Origin: Lindgomyces ingoldianus
Lineage: Eukaryota; Ascomycota; Dothideomycetes; Pleosporales; Lindgomycetaceae
NCBI RefSeq assembly: GCF_010093535.1
Contig: NW_022985164.1
Coordinates: forward strand, 710,172 to 774,171
Length of the DNA stretch: 64,000 bases
Direction of reading: 5' to 3'
Below, piece after piece: positions 1 through 11,424 of the stretch. The position numbers and the translations under genes are program-made. The stretch's first letter is position 1. Each line of letters begins with the position of its first letter. The notes under the pieces were generated by a model. That model saw nothing but the letters and a program-made list of their open reading frames with translations. It was not told the origin of the DNA and did no database searches.

Positions 1-357
1 TTATTTATAGTTTTACTATATATAACTACTAGTAGTACTATTATAACTAGAGACGCTAGTAGTACTTTTATTTTCTAACTCTTCTAACTCTTCTTTATCT
101 TCTATATTTATTTTTTGTTTTGTTTTCCTTTAGAACTACTAGGTAAAGTATAATTATAATAAAGTTGCTTTTTACTATAAGAATAGAAATAGCAATTATA
201 AAAATATCTACTTACTAAATATAGTATAAAATATATATCTTTTTAACATTAATTTTTTTACTTAAACTAAAATTATAATATAATATAAATAAAGTTAGTA
301 ATATTAATAAGTAGAATAACTTTAGTAAAGTAAATATATATGTTAAATAGTATTATA
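1..357. other. AT-rich RIP-mutated flank
   Basis: Very AT-rich DNA, dense in TA and nearly lacking CA and TG. I see no open frame or repeat partner I can define. It ends at the TA target (356-357) of the foldback element that follows. Confidence 0.6.
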
Positions 358-760
358 ACGTACTTTACAAGCAAGTTGCTTACACACCTAAGTTGCTTAC
401 TTTTACTAAGACCTTACTAAACTACTTTTTCTACACTAATGTATTCTCTATAACACTACTTAAATATGCTAAAAGAATGTTAGATATAGCTTATACTCTA
501 AGCTTTTAAATAAGACATAAAACTTTTAAAGAAATGTGCTATAGCTATGTGTAAAGTCTTAAAATACTACAACAGTTTATAAATAATCTGTAAAAGCAAA
601 GCTTGCTTAGAGAAATAGTTAGTACATTAAGGTAGGTTATTTAGGTTAAAGAATAGTTATAGCATAATGCTTAGCAAATTAGTATTAGACAGGTAATAGA
701 CACATAATAACAATATTTAACTAGTTATAGCATGTAACTAATTACAGCCTGTAACTAAGC

Positions 761-1130
761 GTAGCTAATACTAATATCTAACACACTAATATAGCTAATG
801 CTAATCTCTAACACACTAATATAGCTAATGCTAATCCTTAACACACTAATATAGCTAAAAAAGTAGAATAAACATAACTAACTATAATTTAAATATGTTT
901 TATATAACATATACTAGAGTAAACTACATGTAAATTAATATAAAAATGTAGGTATATTAAGTATACATTATTTTAAAAAAATATAAGAAATATATAAAGT
1001 AATAAACAATAGTGTTACTAAAGTTTATTTAAAAAAATTATAACTAACTAGTGTGTTTTAAAAAAAAGATTTTACTTAACTTTATATTTTATAAACTTAA
1101 ATATATTAAGTATAGTAAGTGTTACTAATA
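761..1130 (+). repeat. Direct repeat DR1 with RIP-mutated 30-bp minisatellite
   Basis: This segment aligns end to end with 10970-11424 in the same orientation. It begins with about 2.6 minisatellite units (779-856; unit like TAACACACTAATATAGCTAA) and ends in CTAATA at 1125-1130. DR1 is heavily C-to-T and G-to-A mutated, while DR2 keeps the CG-rich form. DR1 and DR2 bracket a truncated Fot1-like transposon. They may be LTR-like ends of an element that captured it, or the product of a rearrangement. Confidence 0.7.
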
Positions 1131-2133
1131 ACTTACTTTATTTTTAGTAATACTATAAAGATAGTAAAATTATTACTATTTATATACTTTTTTACTTATT
1201 ACACTTTTTATAGCTATTTAATATAAGTTATTTTATATTTTTAAAAAGTATATAAGCGCTAAGCTAAAAACCTTATATATAACTAAATTACTTATTATAA
1301 AGTAAGCTTATAAGTAAAGTAATACTTAAAAGTAAATAATAGCTAGCTAATTTTTAGCTTTAATTAAGTTAGTAAAAATTATTTTTTAAAAACTAAAGGT
1401 TTATATAAATTTAAGATTAGTTATTTAAAAATTAGTTAATTATTAGCTGTAATTAAGAGAACACGTTCTAGCTCTAGCTTTTAACGCGTTTCTACTCTTA
1501 TAATAGTCTTCCTCTTCTTTGCACTTTGCGTTTTCTAGCGTTGCACCTGTTCCTTTCACTGCCTAATACTGCCACGCCACGCCTAATACTGCTACCTAAT
1601 ATCTTTAATTTAATTATTTTAGCATTAAAGCCCTAGTTGTAGAGCTGCAGCTTGTATAGTTTGTTGCCTCTGCAGGAATTTCTTAGAGTACTAGGGAGCT
1701 CTAGCGCTGCTTCTACCTCTGCCTCTGCCTCTCTATTGCTGCAAAGATTAATGTAGTACATGTAATACCTTAACAAGCTGTTTTGCTTGCATAACTACTA
1801 GTTTAGCTTCTTTAACTGCTGTTTAAATATAATAGGCTAATGTTTAGAAGTATTAGTAAGAGATTACCTAGCAGTGTTAGGAAATGCATAAAGTAAATTG
1901 CAGCAAATTGTAGTAAACTACAGCAAATTGCGGCAAACTATAGCAAATTGTAGCAAACTACAGTAAATTGCGGCAAACTATAGCAAATTGCAGCAAACTA
2001 CAGCAAATTGCGGCAAACTATAGCAAATTAAAGCAAACTACAGTAGATTACAGCAGCAGGCAACAATCTCTAGTAGATATTAGTTGTGTTGCAAGTAGCT
2101 CTATGTATAGAGAGGGTTCTAGGGGGGTAATGC
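1131..2133 (+). pseudogene. Fot1/pogo-like transposase relic E, central part
   Basis: Decayed DDE-type (DDE_1, Fot1/pogo family) transposase on the plus strand. The DNA matches the copy in element C: 1135-1270 corresponds to about 57870-58010, covering the segment where the family has a D-N-x-I-I-T motif followed by an H-x-L-Q-P-L-x-V block. Many stops interrupt it, mostly TAG/TAA where CAG/CAA is expected. The N-terminal half is missing at the DR1 junction. The frame runs into a Gypsy insertion at 2134 and resumes at 9792. Confidence 0.7.
1891..2060 (+). repeat. 10/20-bp tandem repeat (CAGCAAATTG / CGGCAAACTA)
   Basis: About 16 ten-base units alternate between a CAGCAAATTG type and a CGGCAAACTA type, with RIP-like C-to-T variants. 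Related GCAAATTG/GCAGCA strings occur in the short LTRs near 10500-10570 and 30470-30545. A small frame through this stretch (1968-2219) is low-complexity and I do not regard it as a gene. Confidence 0.75.
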
Positions 2134-2744
2134 TGTTACAATCCTTACTCCGGGGAAATGGTCTTTTCCGGAGTACAACGGCCTATGTGGATATTAATGG
2201 AGAGGGGGCGAGAACTTAGCTGGATCAGGTGTACAGTCTGTTGAGCAGAGTGAGGGGTCGTCAGGTTTAGAAAGGCAGGCTGTGGTTTGTCCCTATGGCT
2301 GTATGGGTAGCTGGGTTTAGTACCAGTTAAGTAGACAAGGGTTAGAGGTATATATGTTGCAAAATATACAAGGCAGCTTAAATCCTCTTTAGAAAGGATT
2401 TAGGCTTCTTAGTCTATTATAAAGAATAAACTAAACATTAATTACAACCTCTTAGCTATAGTCAAGATTAAGACTATATACATAGGGTCTGCATGCACTT
2501 GCATGCGTTGCGTGCACTGCGTGCGTTGCATGCACTTGCATGCAACGCCTGCACTTCCTGCAGTGCCTTAAGTCCCTATTAGACAATGCATTCTGCAAGG
2601 CTTTTGTCTAAAAGCTAGAGCTATTCCTTATCTGTCCTGTCACGTGATCTGTTAAGCGCAGGGTTAAGCGTTGTCTATCTAACATTGTTTAGGCTGTGCG
2701 GGACCGCCAGCTAGGACATTACAGTCTGTTTGTTGGCTGTAACA
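2134..2744 (-). repeat. Gypsy-0 3' LTR (left copy)
   Basis: 611 bp, same length as its partner. The first 200 bp or so (outer side) keep CCGG-rich sequence that is mutated in the right copy. The inner 300 bp are more mutated than in the right copy. It contains a GCATGCACTTGCATGCGTTG-type alternating block near 2500-2560. Confidence 0.93.
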
Positions 2745-5299
2745 CGCAGGCTTCCCTCCTAGTAGGCGTCCTTGCTGTTATGTTCTTTCTGCTGCAAGTG
2801 TTAGATTTTCTTTTTAACTAGTGCGTGTCCTTCTGTGAACGCTTAACGTATGCTTATCTTTTTTTAACTATGCCTTGCTAGGCTCCTTGTGTTTCTGCTG
2901 TTGCTTGCTGTCTTCGCACTATTGCTCGCCTTAATCCCTATTGTTGTACAAAAATGCGTCCCTGTAGTCCTTACTAGTCGCATAGTTTATCCTGCGTGAT
3001 GTCCTTGTTATTAGACAAGTGTGTAGAGTGTGTGCAGAAGGGTAGTTGTTGCAACACTTTTGTTTCTAACGCTGCCTAGAATTGCTTAGAGCAGGAAGAG
3101 AAGAGATTGCGTAGGGAACTAGAGGCAGCAGAGAAGAAGGAGGTAAAGGAGAAAGAAAAAAAGATGCAAGAGCAAGCTAAGTCCTTACAGCGTCTTTAAT
3201 CTTTTATAGCTTAGCAGGAGCAGGTTTAGAAATAGTTAAAAATTTTAAAAAATTAAAGGGTAAAATATCTAGAAAGAGACTTCTCTTCCTTAGATAAGCT
3301 TAAAGCACTTAAGGCAGAAGCTAAGGGTTGCTCTCCTCCTTAACTAGCATTAAAAAGGGGCAGTTTTCCCACATTACAGCTAACTAATGCTGCAGTAGTT
3401 TTAGCTAATAAAGGTGTTTTTTAGTCTAGGGAACTTTTGCCTAGTTAGTTTAACTTAAGAGGCGCAAGTAATACTCCTGTAGCGCCTTTTAGGCGTTCTG
3501 TAGGTTTGTAGCGGGTTCCTAGGTGTTTTTACAGGTTAGGTATTCTACCTACTTTATTAAGTAATAATTTCCTTCCTTATCTAAGATTTTTTTAACTTTA
3601 TACTTAAGTTCTTTTTTATCTTATTCTTAAGTTGCTAACAGGATATCTTTAGGTGCTAGTTCTAGCTTAGAAATGTAGAACTATAGGAAGATTTTTATGT
3701 CTTTTAGTAGTTTAAGCTTGCATGCTTCTAGGTAAGTTTAAATAACTTTATAAAGCCCTATTTATTTTTTAGCTAGCTTTTATGCTAGTTAAGGGTTTTT
3801 AAGATTTATAGTATCTAAATACACATAATTATAAGGGTGTATTTCTAGTGCTGTCTGTTAATGTTAATTTGCTAATGCTTCTATAGCTTTAGCTACAAGC
3901 TAAGCTTTCTTACTTAACTTTTAATGTATTTCTAACAGTTGTGTTGTCTAGTTTAAGGCTTCTAGCAGGTCTATTAGCTAAGTCCTAGAGAGCTTGTATC
4001 TGTAGGGGTAGCTAAAATTTGCTTTATAAGGGGTTATTTTAGTTAAGGCAGACTATGTAGTGTTAATAGCTAACTAGGCTATTAGCAACTATTTAGGCTA
4101 GTCTGTTTATTTATATAAGATGTATTTTTATAGATATTTTTCTATTTCTGTGTTTATTTATTCTGTTTATCTATCTATTTAAAGGTAATAAGCTGTAGAG
4201 AGTTTATAGGTTATCTTAAAGTGTTAGACTATAGTTGTCTAGTATTTGCTAGTAAAAAGTTTATCTTTATCTAAGATAATAATTTATAGGCATTTATAGG
4301 TTATAAAGAGATTTTTTTTTATTTTAAACATAAATTCTTTTGCTGTTATGCTCTTCTCTATTACCTATATAAGAACAAACTTTATAGTTTTGTTAACTAT
4401 TACTGCAATTATGTTGCACAGCCTTTCTGTACTAGGTTCTCAGGACAGTAGTAGTCCTGTTATAAAGTCTATTGTTATTATAGTCTAAGGCTGCTTAGGT
4501 GCTACAATTAGCTAGAGTTGTCTGTATAGTTTATGTCTTTAGGGGTTGTTTTTATTGCAGAGGTTGTATTCTTATAATACCTTAGTGCATAAGTGTTTTA
4601 ATTATAGAACATTTCTAGAAATTACTTCCTTTATTTTTTTTTAGAGTAATCTTATCCTAGGGTGGCTAAACATTAGGGCCTTATAATACTTCTTAATAAG
4701 GTTTTTCTATCTGTGTTCTGTAATTATTAGGGAGCAGATTAATCCCTCTAGTTCTAGTCTGTTATACACTAGACCTTAGTTAGTTTCCTTAAAGATTACA
4801 AACTCCTCTGTGTCTTCCTCTAATTTGTTAAAATAGTTAGAACGTCTGCTAAGAACATCTACTTGTTAGTTACTGCTTCTAGGGACGTGTTTAATAATAA
4901 AGTTAAACTATGCTAATTCTATTGCCTATTATACATGCATTAAAGAGAGTTTCTTTGTTGTTAGAAAAGTTACTAGGTTAGCGTAGTTAGTATAGATAAC
5001 AAATTGTTGTCTAAGCTTTTATAATTTAACTTTCTAATTTCTATAGGCATTAACTATAGCTTTAAGTTCTTTGTCTAGTATAGTATACTTTTATTCCGCA
5101 GGGGCGAACTTTGCTAAATAATATGCTACTAGGTGCTAATAGCTGTCCTCTTGTTTCTGTAGAAGGGCTGCTCCTTTAGCTTGCTTTAAGGCGTTAGTGT
5201 GTACCTTAGTTTTAAGAGTTAAGTTGTACATCTAGAGGACTAGGTAACTAGTAATAATTTTCTTTAATTCTTTAAAGGACTAGTTTATTTTAGTTATCT

Positions 5300-6430
5300 A
5301 CTAAAACTTATATAATGCTTTTTTCTTTGTTATAGCGTTAGTAAGTAAAAGCGCTATTTTAGAGTAGTCCTTAATTATTCTTTGTACATAGCCTGTTAGT
5401 CTAAGAAATCCCCTAATCTTAGTAATAGATTTAGGTACAGGCTACTTAAGTACTTTAGCAACCTTCTTTAGGTCTATCTTTATTTAGTCTTAGTTTATAA
5501 TAAACCCTAGATATTTAGTTTCTTACACATTAAATTCACACTTTTTTAGTTAGAGATGTAGGCTATATTGCTTAAGGCGTTCTAATACAAGTTTTACTTT
5601 TATTATGTAGTTATTACAGCTTTCCTTAGTGTATACTAGTATGTTATTAAGGTATACTAATATAAATATGTTAAGGTATAAATTTAGAGCTATATTAATA
5701 ACCCTCTAGAAGGTTGCAGGCGCATTAGTAAGTCTAAAGAGCATAATAAGCAGTTTATATAGTCCTCTAGGGGTTTAGAAGGCTGTTATCTATTTATGTC
5801 CTTATTTAATTCTTATCTTATTAAATCTATCTTAGATGTTAAACTTAGTAAAGTGCTTAGTTTCTTTTAGTTAGTTTATAATGTCCTAGATTATTAAAAG
5901 AGAGTACTAGTCTTATATAGTATTATTATTTAGGGTTTAGTAATCTTAACATACTCTTACTTTGCTGTTTTTCTTTTTTGCAAAGACTACTGCTAATGCT
6001 ACTAGGCTGTTACTTTCTTAAATATGTCCTTATAATAACATCCTGTTTACATACTCTTGTAGTGCGTCTTTTTAGGCTTTAGTTAATAGTTAGAGTTTAT
6101 AAGCCTTTAGCTAGAGTTCTAGTTTAAGATTAATAGCGTGGTTCTATAGCTAATGTAGGGGTAGTTCTCCTAGATCTTCTAGGGTTTTAAACATGTCTTT
6201 ATATTCCTTATATTCTTCTAGTAAGCTTCTTGTTTTGTAGGCAATCCTATAGATTTCTATCTAGTTAAGGTCTTGTTTCTGTTAGAATTCTTTAAAGGTT
6301 ATTTCCTCTAGTTCTTTTCTTATTAAATAGACCGCCTAGGCCTTAAGTTCTTAGTAAAGGAACTTCTTTAGTTTTCCTTTCTTTAGGAAGTATCCACTTC
6401 CTTCTTTTACTTATTAGTAAAAGGTGCATA
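5300..6430 (-). pseudogene. Gypsy-0 reverse transcriptase domain, decayed
   Basis: On the minus strand, 5643-5654 reads Y-L-N-N followed by ILVYT, matching the family's Y-L-D-D-I-L box with both catalytic Asp codons changed to Asn by G-to-A. Several in-frame stops surround it. Outer limits are approximate and set from the usual spacing to protease and integrase. Confidence 0.8.
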
Positions 6431-7999
6431 AGTTGTTGTAGCAGGCTAACTAGGTTATCCTAGCATAGTCTTCCTTTGTTACTAGGGTTATAGTCTGCTA
6501 GTTAATTATTAGGTTATGTTTATAGAGCTAGTTATATCTAAGTATTACCTAGTACTTTCCTTCTAATAGTAAGATGTTAAAGGATATCTAGTTGTTAGTT
6601 CCTTTAGCGTCTGTAATAAGTTTATAGGTTTTAAGTTGTATCTATCCTGCTCTATACTTAATTAATAAGGTGTCTACTAGGGTTACTTTAAAAGGTTTTT
6701 CTTTACTTCTAAAGAGTATCTGTTTCTAGTTAACCTATGTAGAGTTAATTACTGTAAAGGTGCAACTGCTGTTTATTAGCGTAAGGCCTGTCTATTCTTG
6801 TCCTAGGCAGGTAAGAGTTATTTCTGTAGTTAAGCTCCTGCCTAGCCCTTGTCCTACAGCAACAAAGGTATAGAGTTTGTAGAAAGTTTCTAGATAGTCT
6901 ATGCTATTGTCTTCTTCTACTTTAAAAGCTTTCTTTTAATAGCTTTTAATCTTGTTAGTTTATATTTTGTATTTCTAATAACCTTATATTATGCATTCTG
7001 CTACTGTGCAGTGTTAGTCTTCTATTTTATAGTAATACAGCATTTAGTTATTTTGCTAATAGGCTCTCTACTAAAAGTAGTAGAATGCGCAGTTTGCTTA
7101 ATTTTTACATTCTGTCTAAGGCTTTTGTTTATGCTTAGTTCTAATGCTGCAGTAGGTGCACTAGGGCATCTCGCAAGTTAATGCTATTCTAGGGGGCGTG
7201 TTATTTGCAAGTTCGCTTGCCTAGATTCTGTAAGGCCACTAACTAGCTCTATGTTTAGTTAGCTAGTGTTTTAGGTAATACTTATTAACGCATAGGTACT
7301 AGTTGTAAGGGCAATTTTTAGGGTTATTTTAGACTAGTATAAGTTAAACCTGTGTCCACCTTAGGTACTTTTTTATTTGTATTATTTATAAAGGGTAGCT
7401 TTAATATGTGCATTAGAACTTATTATGCCTCTAGCTTTTACATAGAATGTAATATCTATTTTATTAGCAAATTTCTAAATCTTTTCGCGTAATTGCTAGT
7501 GCTAGAGGGGGTGTGTTAGCTCTCTAATTGCAAGGCTTTAGGGTTATTAGAGGGGTGCATTGCTAGTTAAGACCTTTTCCTTTGTTTAAAATTTTCTAGA
7601 ACATTTTCTATTACTCCTTATTGTTTAGCACAGCGTAGTAAGTCCTAGCAATTTCCTTAATTATATTATAGGTGTCTGCGTTGTTATTAATGTGTACTTT
7701 GTACATTGTTTTCTTACAATTTTGTAGGTTGTAGGTATTGCCGCATTTCTAGCAATTGCTGTGGTTAAATTAGTATTGTAGTTCCTAGGCAGAGATTCTG
7801 TTTATTAGCTGCCCTAGGGGAAATAGTTCTTTCCCTTCTTTTACATTTACAACATACATTATTGCTTGTGTGTAGCCTTGCTATCCTTTATAGATAGCTG
7901 CCTGTTCTAGTGCCTTAAATACATTATTATTACTCTAAACTTTAACCTTCTAGTATTCTATTAGGCATCTATTAAATTTATAATTGCCTCTATATTACT

Positions 8000-9100
8000 A
8001 GCAAAGGTTCTTATTTAGTCTGTCTAGAATTTTAGATCCTGTTAGACCCTACTCTATATGTATTGCTTTTATAGTTAGTCCTTTATCTTTATTCTTCTAG
8101 TTACTAGAGTCTAGGCATTCTCTTCTATAATGTCCTACTTTTTTACAGTTAAGGCACGCTCTTTCCTTAAGCTATTTCTGTTGTTTAGTACTTAGTAGTA
8201 GCCTTTTACTTATTTAGAACTTGCTTTTTTTCTTAGTTAAGCCTTATGTATGTTTAGCATAGCTAAGATCTATTAGTTTGCTGTTAAACCTCTAGGCCTT
8301 CTTCTTTTTCTAGAATACTTCTAGTTTCTAGGGCGTTATGCCAGGGCGCTTCTTATAAAGACGTTCCTGATGCTAATTATTGTACGTGGTCGCCCTTTTT
8401 ATGTATTCTTTAAATTCCTCTAGTTTGCTGTAGTGCATAAATTTGTCTTTAATTACGTTAGATAGTCTGTTATAAAACATTCTTTTAATAGCTGCTTAGT
8501 TAGTCTATCTGCTAATAGCTAATTATTCTCTAAAGCGTGCTGCATATAATTAGACAGTGCCTTTTCCTTGTTATAGGGTGTCTATTTTGTTAACTGCCTT
8601 TTCCTTTTAGTTAGCTTAGCTATAAATTATTGTAAAGGCTTATTTAAAGGCATCTAAGTTTTAAAAGATTTATTAAGTGTAAATAAAAGAAATTTCTTTA
8701 GTTACTTTGTGTTTTATCTAATTGTCTGCGTGTAGTTAGAACTAGATAGCTAGGGGTCCTTCTAAGTAGAGTTTTATCTATAAGATTATTTCTTTGTCTG
8801 TCTAGAAAGCGCCTTTATTATACTGCATATATAAATAACATTAAGTAAAGAATAGCTTAAGGTTCTTAGCTATGCTGTTAAATAATTTAGGTAGGGCTAG
8901 GCGTAATAACTTTTTTAACTTAATGCTAGTCTTTTCCTTAGCAGTGTTGCAGAGCTTGGCGACTTCTAGATAGAGGGCGTGTAGTTGTTAGACGTGTAGC
9001 TGCTGCTAAAGCTAGGTTCTAAGTGCTTTAATTTCTTAACAGAGATACTGTATTTGTTAACTATGTTCCTCCTTATTCTAAGACAGGGTTTTACTAGTGC
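8000..9100 (-). pseudogene. Gypsy-0 gag with CCHC zinc knuckle, decayed
   Basis: On the minus strand, 8115-8156 reads C-L-N-C-K-K-V-G-H-Y-R-R-E-C, an intact CX2CX4HX4C nucleic-acid-binding knuckle typical of retrotransposon gag C-termini. The frame around it is broken by stops. The limits are approximate. Confidence 0.75.
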
Positions 9101-9175
9101 TAGCTGCACTAGCCCTTATCATGCTAATATTAAGGGAGGTGTGAGGTGCTATACTTTTAGAGAGTTAGTAATTAA

Positions 9176-9786
9176 TGTTATAATTCTTACTCTAGGGAAA
9201 TAGTCTTTTCTAGAGTATAACAGCCTATGTAGATATTAATAGAGAGGGGGCGAGAACTTAGCTAGATCAGGTGTACAGTCTGTTAAGCAGAGTAAGGGGT
9301 CGTTAGGTTTAGAAAGGCAGGCTGTGGTTTATCCCTATAGCTGTATGGGTAGCTAGGTTTAGTACTAGTTAGGTAGACAAGGGTTAGAGGTATATATGTT
9401 GCAAAATATACAAGGCAGCTTAAATCCTCTTTAGAAAGGATTTAGGCTTCTTAGTCTATTATAAAGAATAAACTAAATGTTAATTACAACCTCTTAGCTA
9501 TAGTTAAGATCAAGACTATATACATAGGGTCTGCATGCACTTGCATGCGTTGCGTGCACTGCGTGCGTTGCATGCACTTGCATGCAACGCCTGCACTTCC
9601 TGCGGTGCCTTAAGTCCCTATTGGACGATGCATTCCGCGAGGCTTTTGTCTAAAAGCCGGAGCCATTCCTTATCTGTCCTGTCACGTGATCCGTTGAGCG
9701 CGGGGTTAAGCGTTGTCCATCCGACATCGTTCGGGCTGTGCGGGACCGCCAGCTGGGACATTACGGTCCGTTCGTTGGCCGTAACA
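9176..9786 (-). repeat. Gypsy-0 5' LTR (right copy)
   Basis: 611 bp. The last 190 bp or so (9600-9786, outer side) are nearly unmutated and contain CACGTG (9683-9688). The first half is strongly RIP-mutated. It ends TAACA and is followed by target duplication AATGC. Confidence 0.93.
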
Positions 9787-9791
9787 AATGC

Positions 9792-9977
9792 CTCTAGAAA
9801 AAAAGCCTTACAAAGGGCAGCAATAATTGTACATAAGCTAGTGTTAGCGTAATAGGAAATTACTAAGCTTTAAGCAGCTAATAAGGCAGGTACATTTAGA
9901 AAGGCCTGCGCTTAACAGCTTAAAATAAGTTTAGGGCGCGCAGTGATAGGAAAAAGGCAAAGAAGCAGGTGTAAGCT
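9792..9977 (+). pseudogene. Fot1/pogo-like transposase relic E, C-terminal part 1
   Basis: Continues the transposase after the Gypsy-0 insertion. It aligns with about 58350-58555 of element C and reads in a frame rich in Lys/Arg and Gln (K-A-L-Q-R-A-A-I-I-V-H-K-L-V-L-A), like the basic tail of Fot1-type transposases. It is less mutated than the part at 1131-2133. A short LTR element interrupts it at 9978. Confidence 0.7.
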
Positions 9978-10752
9978 TGTCAGATACGAGCAGGTATGAG
10001 CCTTCCTTTTCGGAAGCTTGGATGAGGAAAATTTAGCAATAACAAAGGAAGAATAGCGATATAGACAAACAAATCTCCTGTGCCGCCGACAATGTTCATA
10101 CGGAGCACCGCGTCGGTCAGTTGCAAAGTCAGGTTTGACATTCGGAAGACAGACGCCGACATACCGATTCCGGCTTGGCGACACCTTAAAACTGTGAACA
10201 GTAACAAAGGGGCAAACTTTAGCCCACCAACAACAGAACACGGCATTATAATATTGCATTAAAACACCTAGAATATAGTAATAGACCTAGTAAAATATAT
10301 TTATTTGCCTTAAAAATCTAGAATATTTGCAAAAGTGGTGGAAAGTTTTATAGGCTAATTAGACATTAATCCGGCGCTTTTTTAAACCAATAAGAGAAAA
10401 GACTTGGCAAGATGTACAGTGAATAATAGAGATGCGCACCTACTGTCAAGACAGGAGGAACGCTGGACGAAAGCTGCTACATAGTACGAGCAATAAGCTC
10501 GAACAGTATGTTGCTGCAAATTGCTGCATGTTGCAGCATTTTGCAACAACTTGCAGCATGTTGCGGCTGGTCGCGCATAGGGCTAGTGCGCGAGGGACTC
10601 GGACCGGAAAAACAAAGCCGAGCAACACGAGCAGAGCAGACAAAAGAAAAAGAAACATCAATTAATTAATACAATCAATCATCATCCTATACATCATATC
10701 CAAAACCCATCATTCATCTCAGGAAGCCCAGAAACAGTGCTTCAATCTGACA
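9978..10752. mobile_element. 775-bp LTR-like element (TGTCAGAT...ATCTGACA) with extra internal sequence
   Basis: Ends form an 8-bp inverted repeat and are flanked by an exact 5-bp duplication AAGCT (9973-9977, 10753-10757). The right-hand 320 bp match the 351-bp copy at 30384-30734. The left-hand 430 bp or so are absent from that copy. They include a 27-bp stretch (9998-10024) that also ends the decayed coding region at 34.66 kb. It may be a solo LTR with a longer U3 or a small element that picked up host sequence. It is almost free of RIP mutation. The short frames on both strands have no recognisable similarity. Confidence 0.8.
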
Positions 10753-10757
10753 AAGCT

Positions 10758-10969
10758 AAAGTAGATAAGCAATTCTAAAGGCGCTGCGGACAGTGCAATT
10801 AGACTAGGCATAACGCGCAAACGTGTAAGCAAGAAGTAGAAGTAGTATCTAAATAATATTCCAGGCTGTACTGTACTCTATAGTGCTAGAGTGGGTTGTT
10901 ATGGGCCATAATAAAGTTTGTTGTGGTGTGGTCTTGGCAAAAGTGAGCAACTTAGGTGTGCGAGCAACT
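10758..10969 (+). pseudogene. Fot1/pogo-like transposase relic E, C-terminal zinc knuckle and truncated TIR
   Basis: 10785-10826 reads C-G-Q-C-N-*-T-R-H-N-A-Q-T-C, a CX2CX4HX4C knuckle at the C-terminus, as in many fungal Fot1/pogo transposases. One Gln codon is now TAG and one Gly is Arg. The same motif is at 58588-58629 in element C. The right TIR follows (GGCAAAAGTGAGCAACTTAG) but stops about 20 bp short of its end, at the start of DR2. Confidence 0.8.
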
Positions 10970-11424
10970 GCTAATCCTCGACACACCGATGCGGCTGATG
11001 CCAATCCCCGACACACTGATGCGGCTGATGCCAATCCTCGACACACCAATGTGGCTGATGCCAATTCCCGACACACCGATGCGGCTGATGCCAATCCTCG
11101 ACACACCAATGTGGCTGATGCCAATCCCCGACACACCGATGTGGCTAGAGAGGTGGAACAGACGCAACTAACCATAATTTAAACATGTTTTACACAACGC
11201 ATGCTAGAGCAAACTGCATGCAAATTAGCGTAAAGGTGCACTTACATTAGGTATACATTTTTTTAAAAAAAGAATATAAGAAACACATAAGGTGACAGAG
11301 AAACAGCGTTACTAGGGTTTATCCAAAGAAATTCTAACTAACTAGCGCGTCCAAAAGAGGAGATTCTGCTCAACTTTTCGTTCTGCAAACCCGAATATAA
11401 TAAGCAGAGCAAGCTCTGCTAATA
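10970..11424 (+). repeat. Direct repeat DR2 with intact 30-bp minisatellite
   Basis: Partner of DR1 (761-1130). It contains nearly six copies of a 30-bp unit (10979-11146; core CGACACACCGATGCGGCTGA). It is about 90 bp longer than DR1, mostly because of three extra units. The 30-bp period keeps all frames open, which explains the spurious small open frames here. It is only weakly mutated compared with DR1. Confidence 0.8.

Larger units (their letters stand above)
2134..9786 (-). mobile_element. Ty3/Gypsy LTR retrotransposon (Gypsy-0), RIP-inactivated
   Basis: Complete element with two 611-bp LTRs (2134-2744 and 9176-9786) that start TGTTA and end TAACA. It is flanked by an exact 5-bp target duplication AATGC (2129-2133, 9787-9791). 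Coding is on the minus strand, right to left: CCHC zinc knuckle (8115-8156), protease active-site region (DSG now NSS, 6765-6773), reverse transcriptase (YLDD now YLNN, 5643-5654) and an integrase GHPG-like site near 4640-4670. A purine tract on the minus strand (2752-2761) adjoins the left LTR, as expected for a 3' polypurine tract. The order protease-RT-integrase identifies Gypsy. It sits inside Fot1-like relic E. Its frames are full of stops and it cannot be active. Confidence 0.93.

Noticed and set aside
2495..2560. GCATGC/GCGTGC alternating block as a possible regulatory site
   Set aside because: It is part of the Gypsy-0 LTR and appears identically in both LTRs. No separate role can be claimed.
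9535..10262. Frames of 60-115 codons across the Gypsy-0 LTR end and the 775-bp element
   Set aside because: They run through LTR boundaries and target duplications, which a real gene would not. Only the short transposase tail at 9792-9850 is meaningful.
10979..11146. Regularly spaced repeats resembling a CRISPR array
   Set aside because: Units are contiguous 30-bp tandem copies with no unique spacers, in a eukaryotic genome. It is a minisatellite; the open frames on both strands arise from the 30-bp period.
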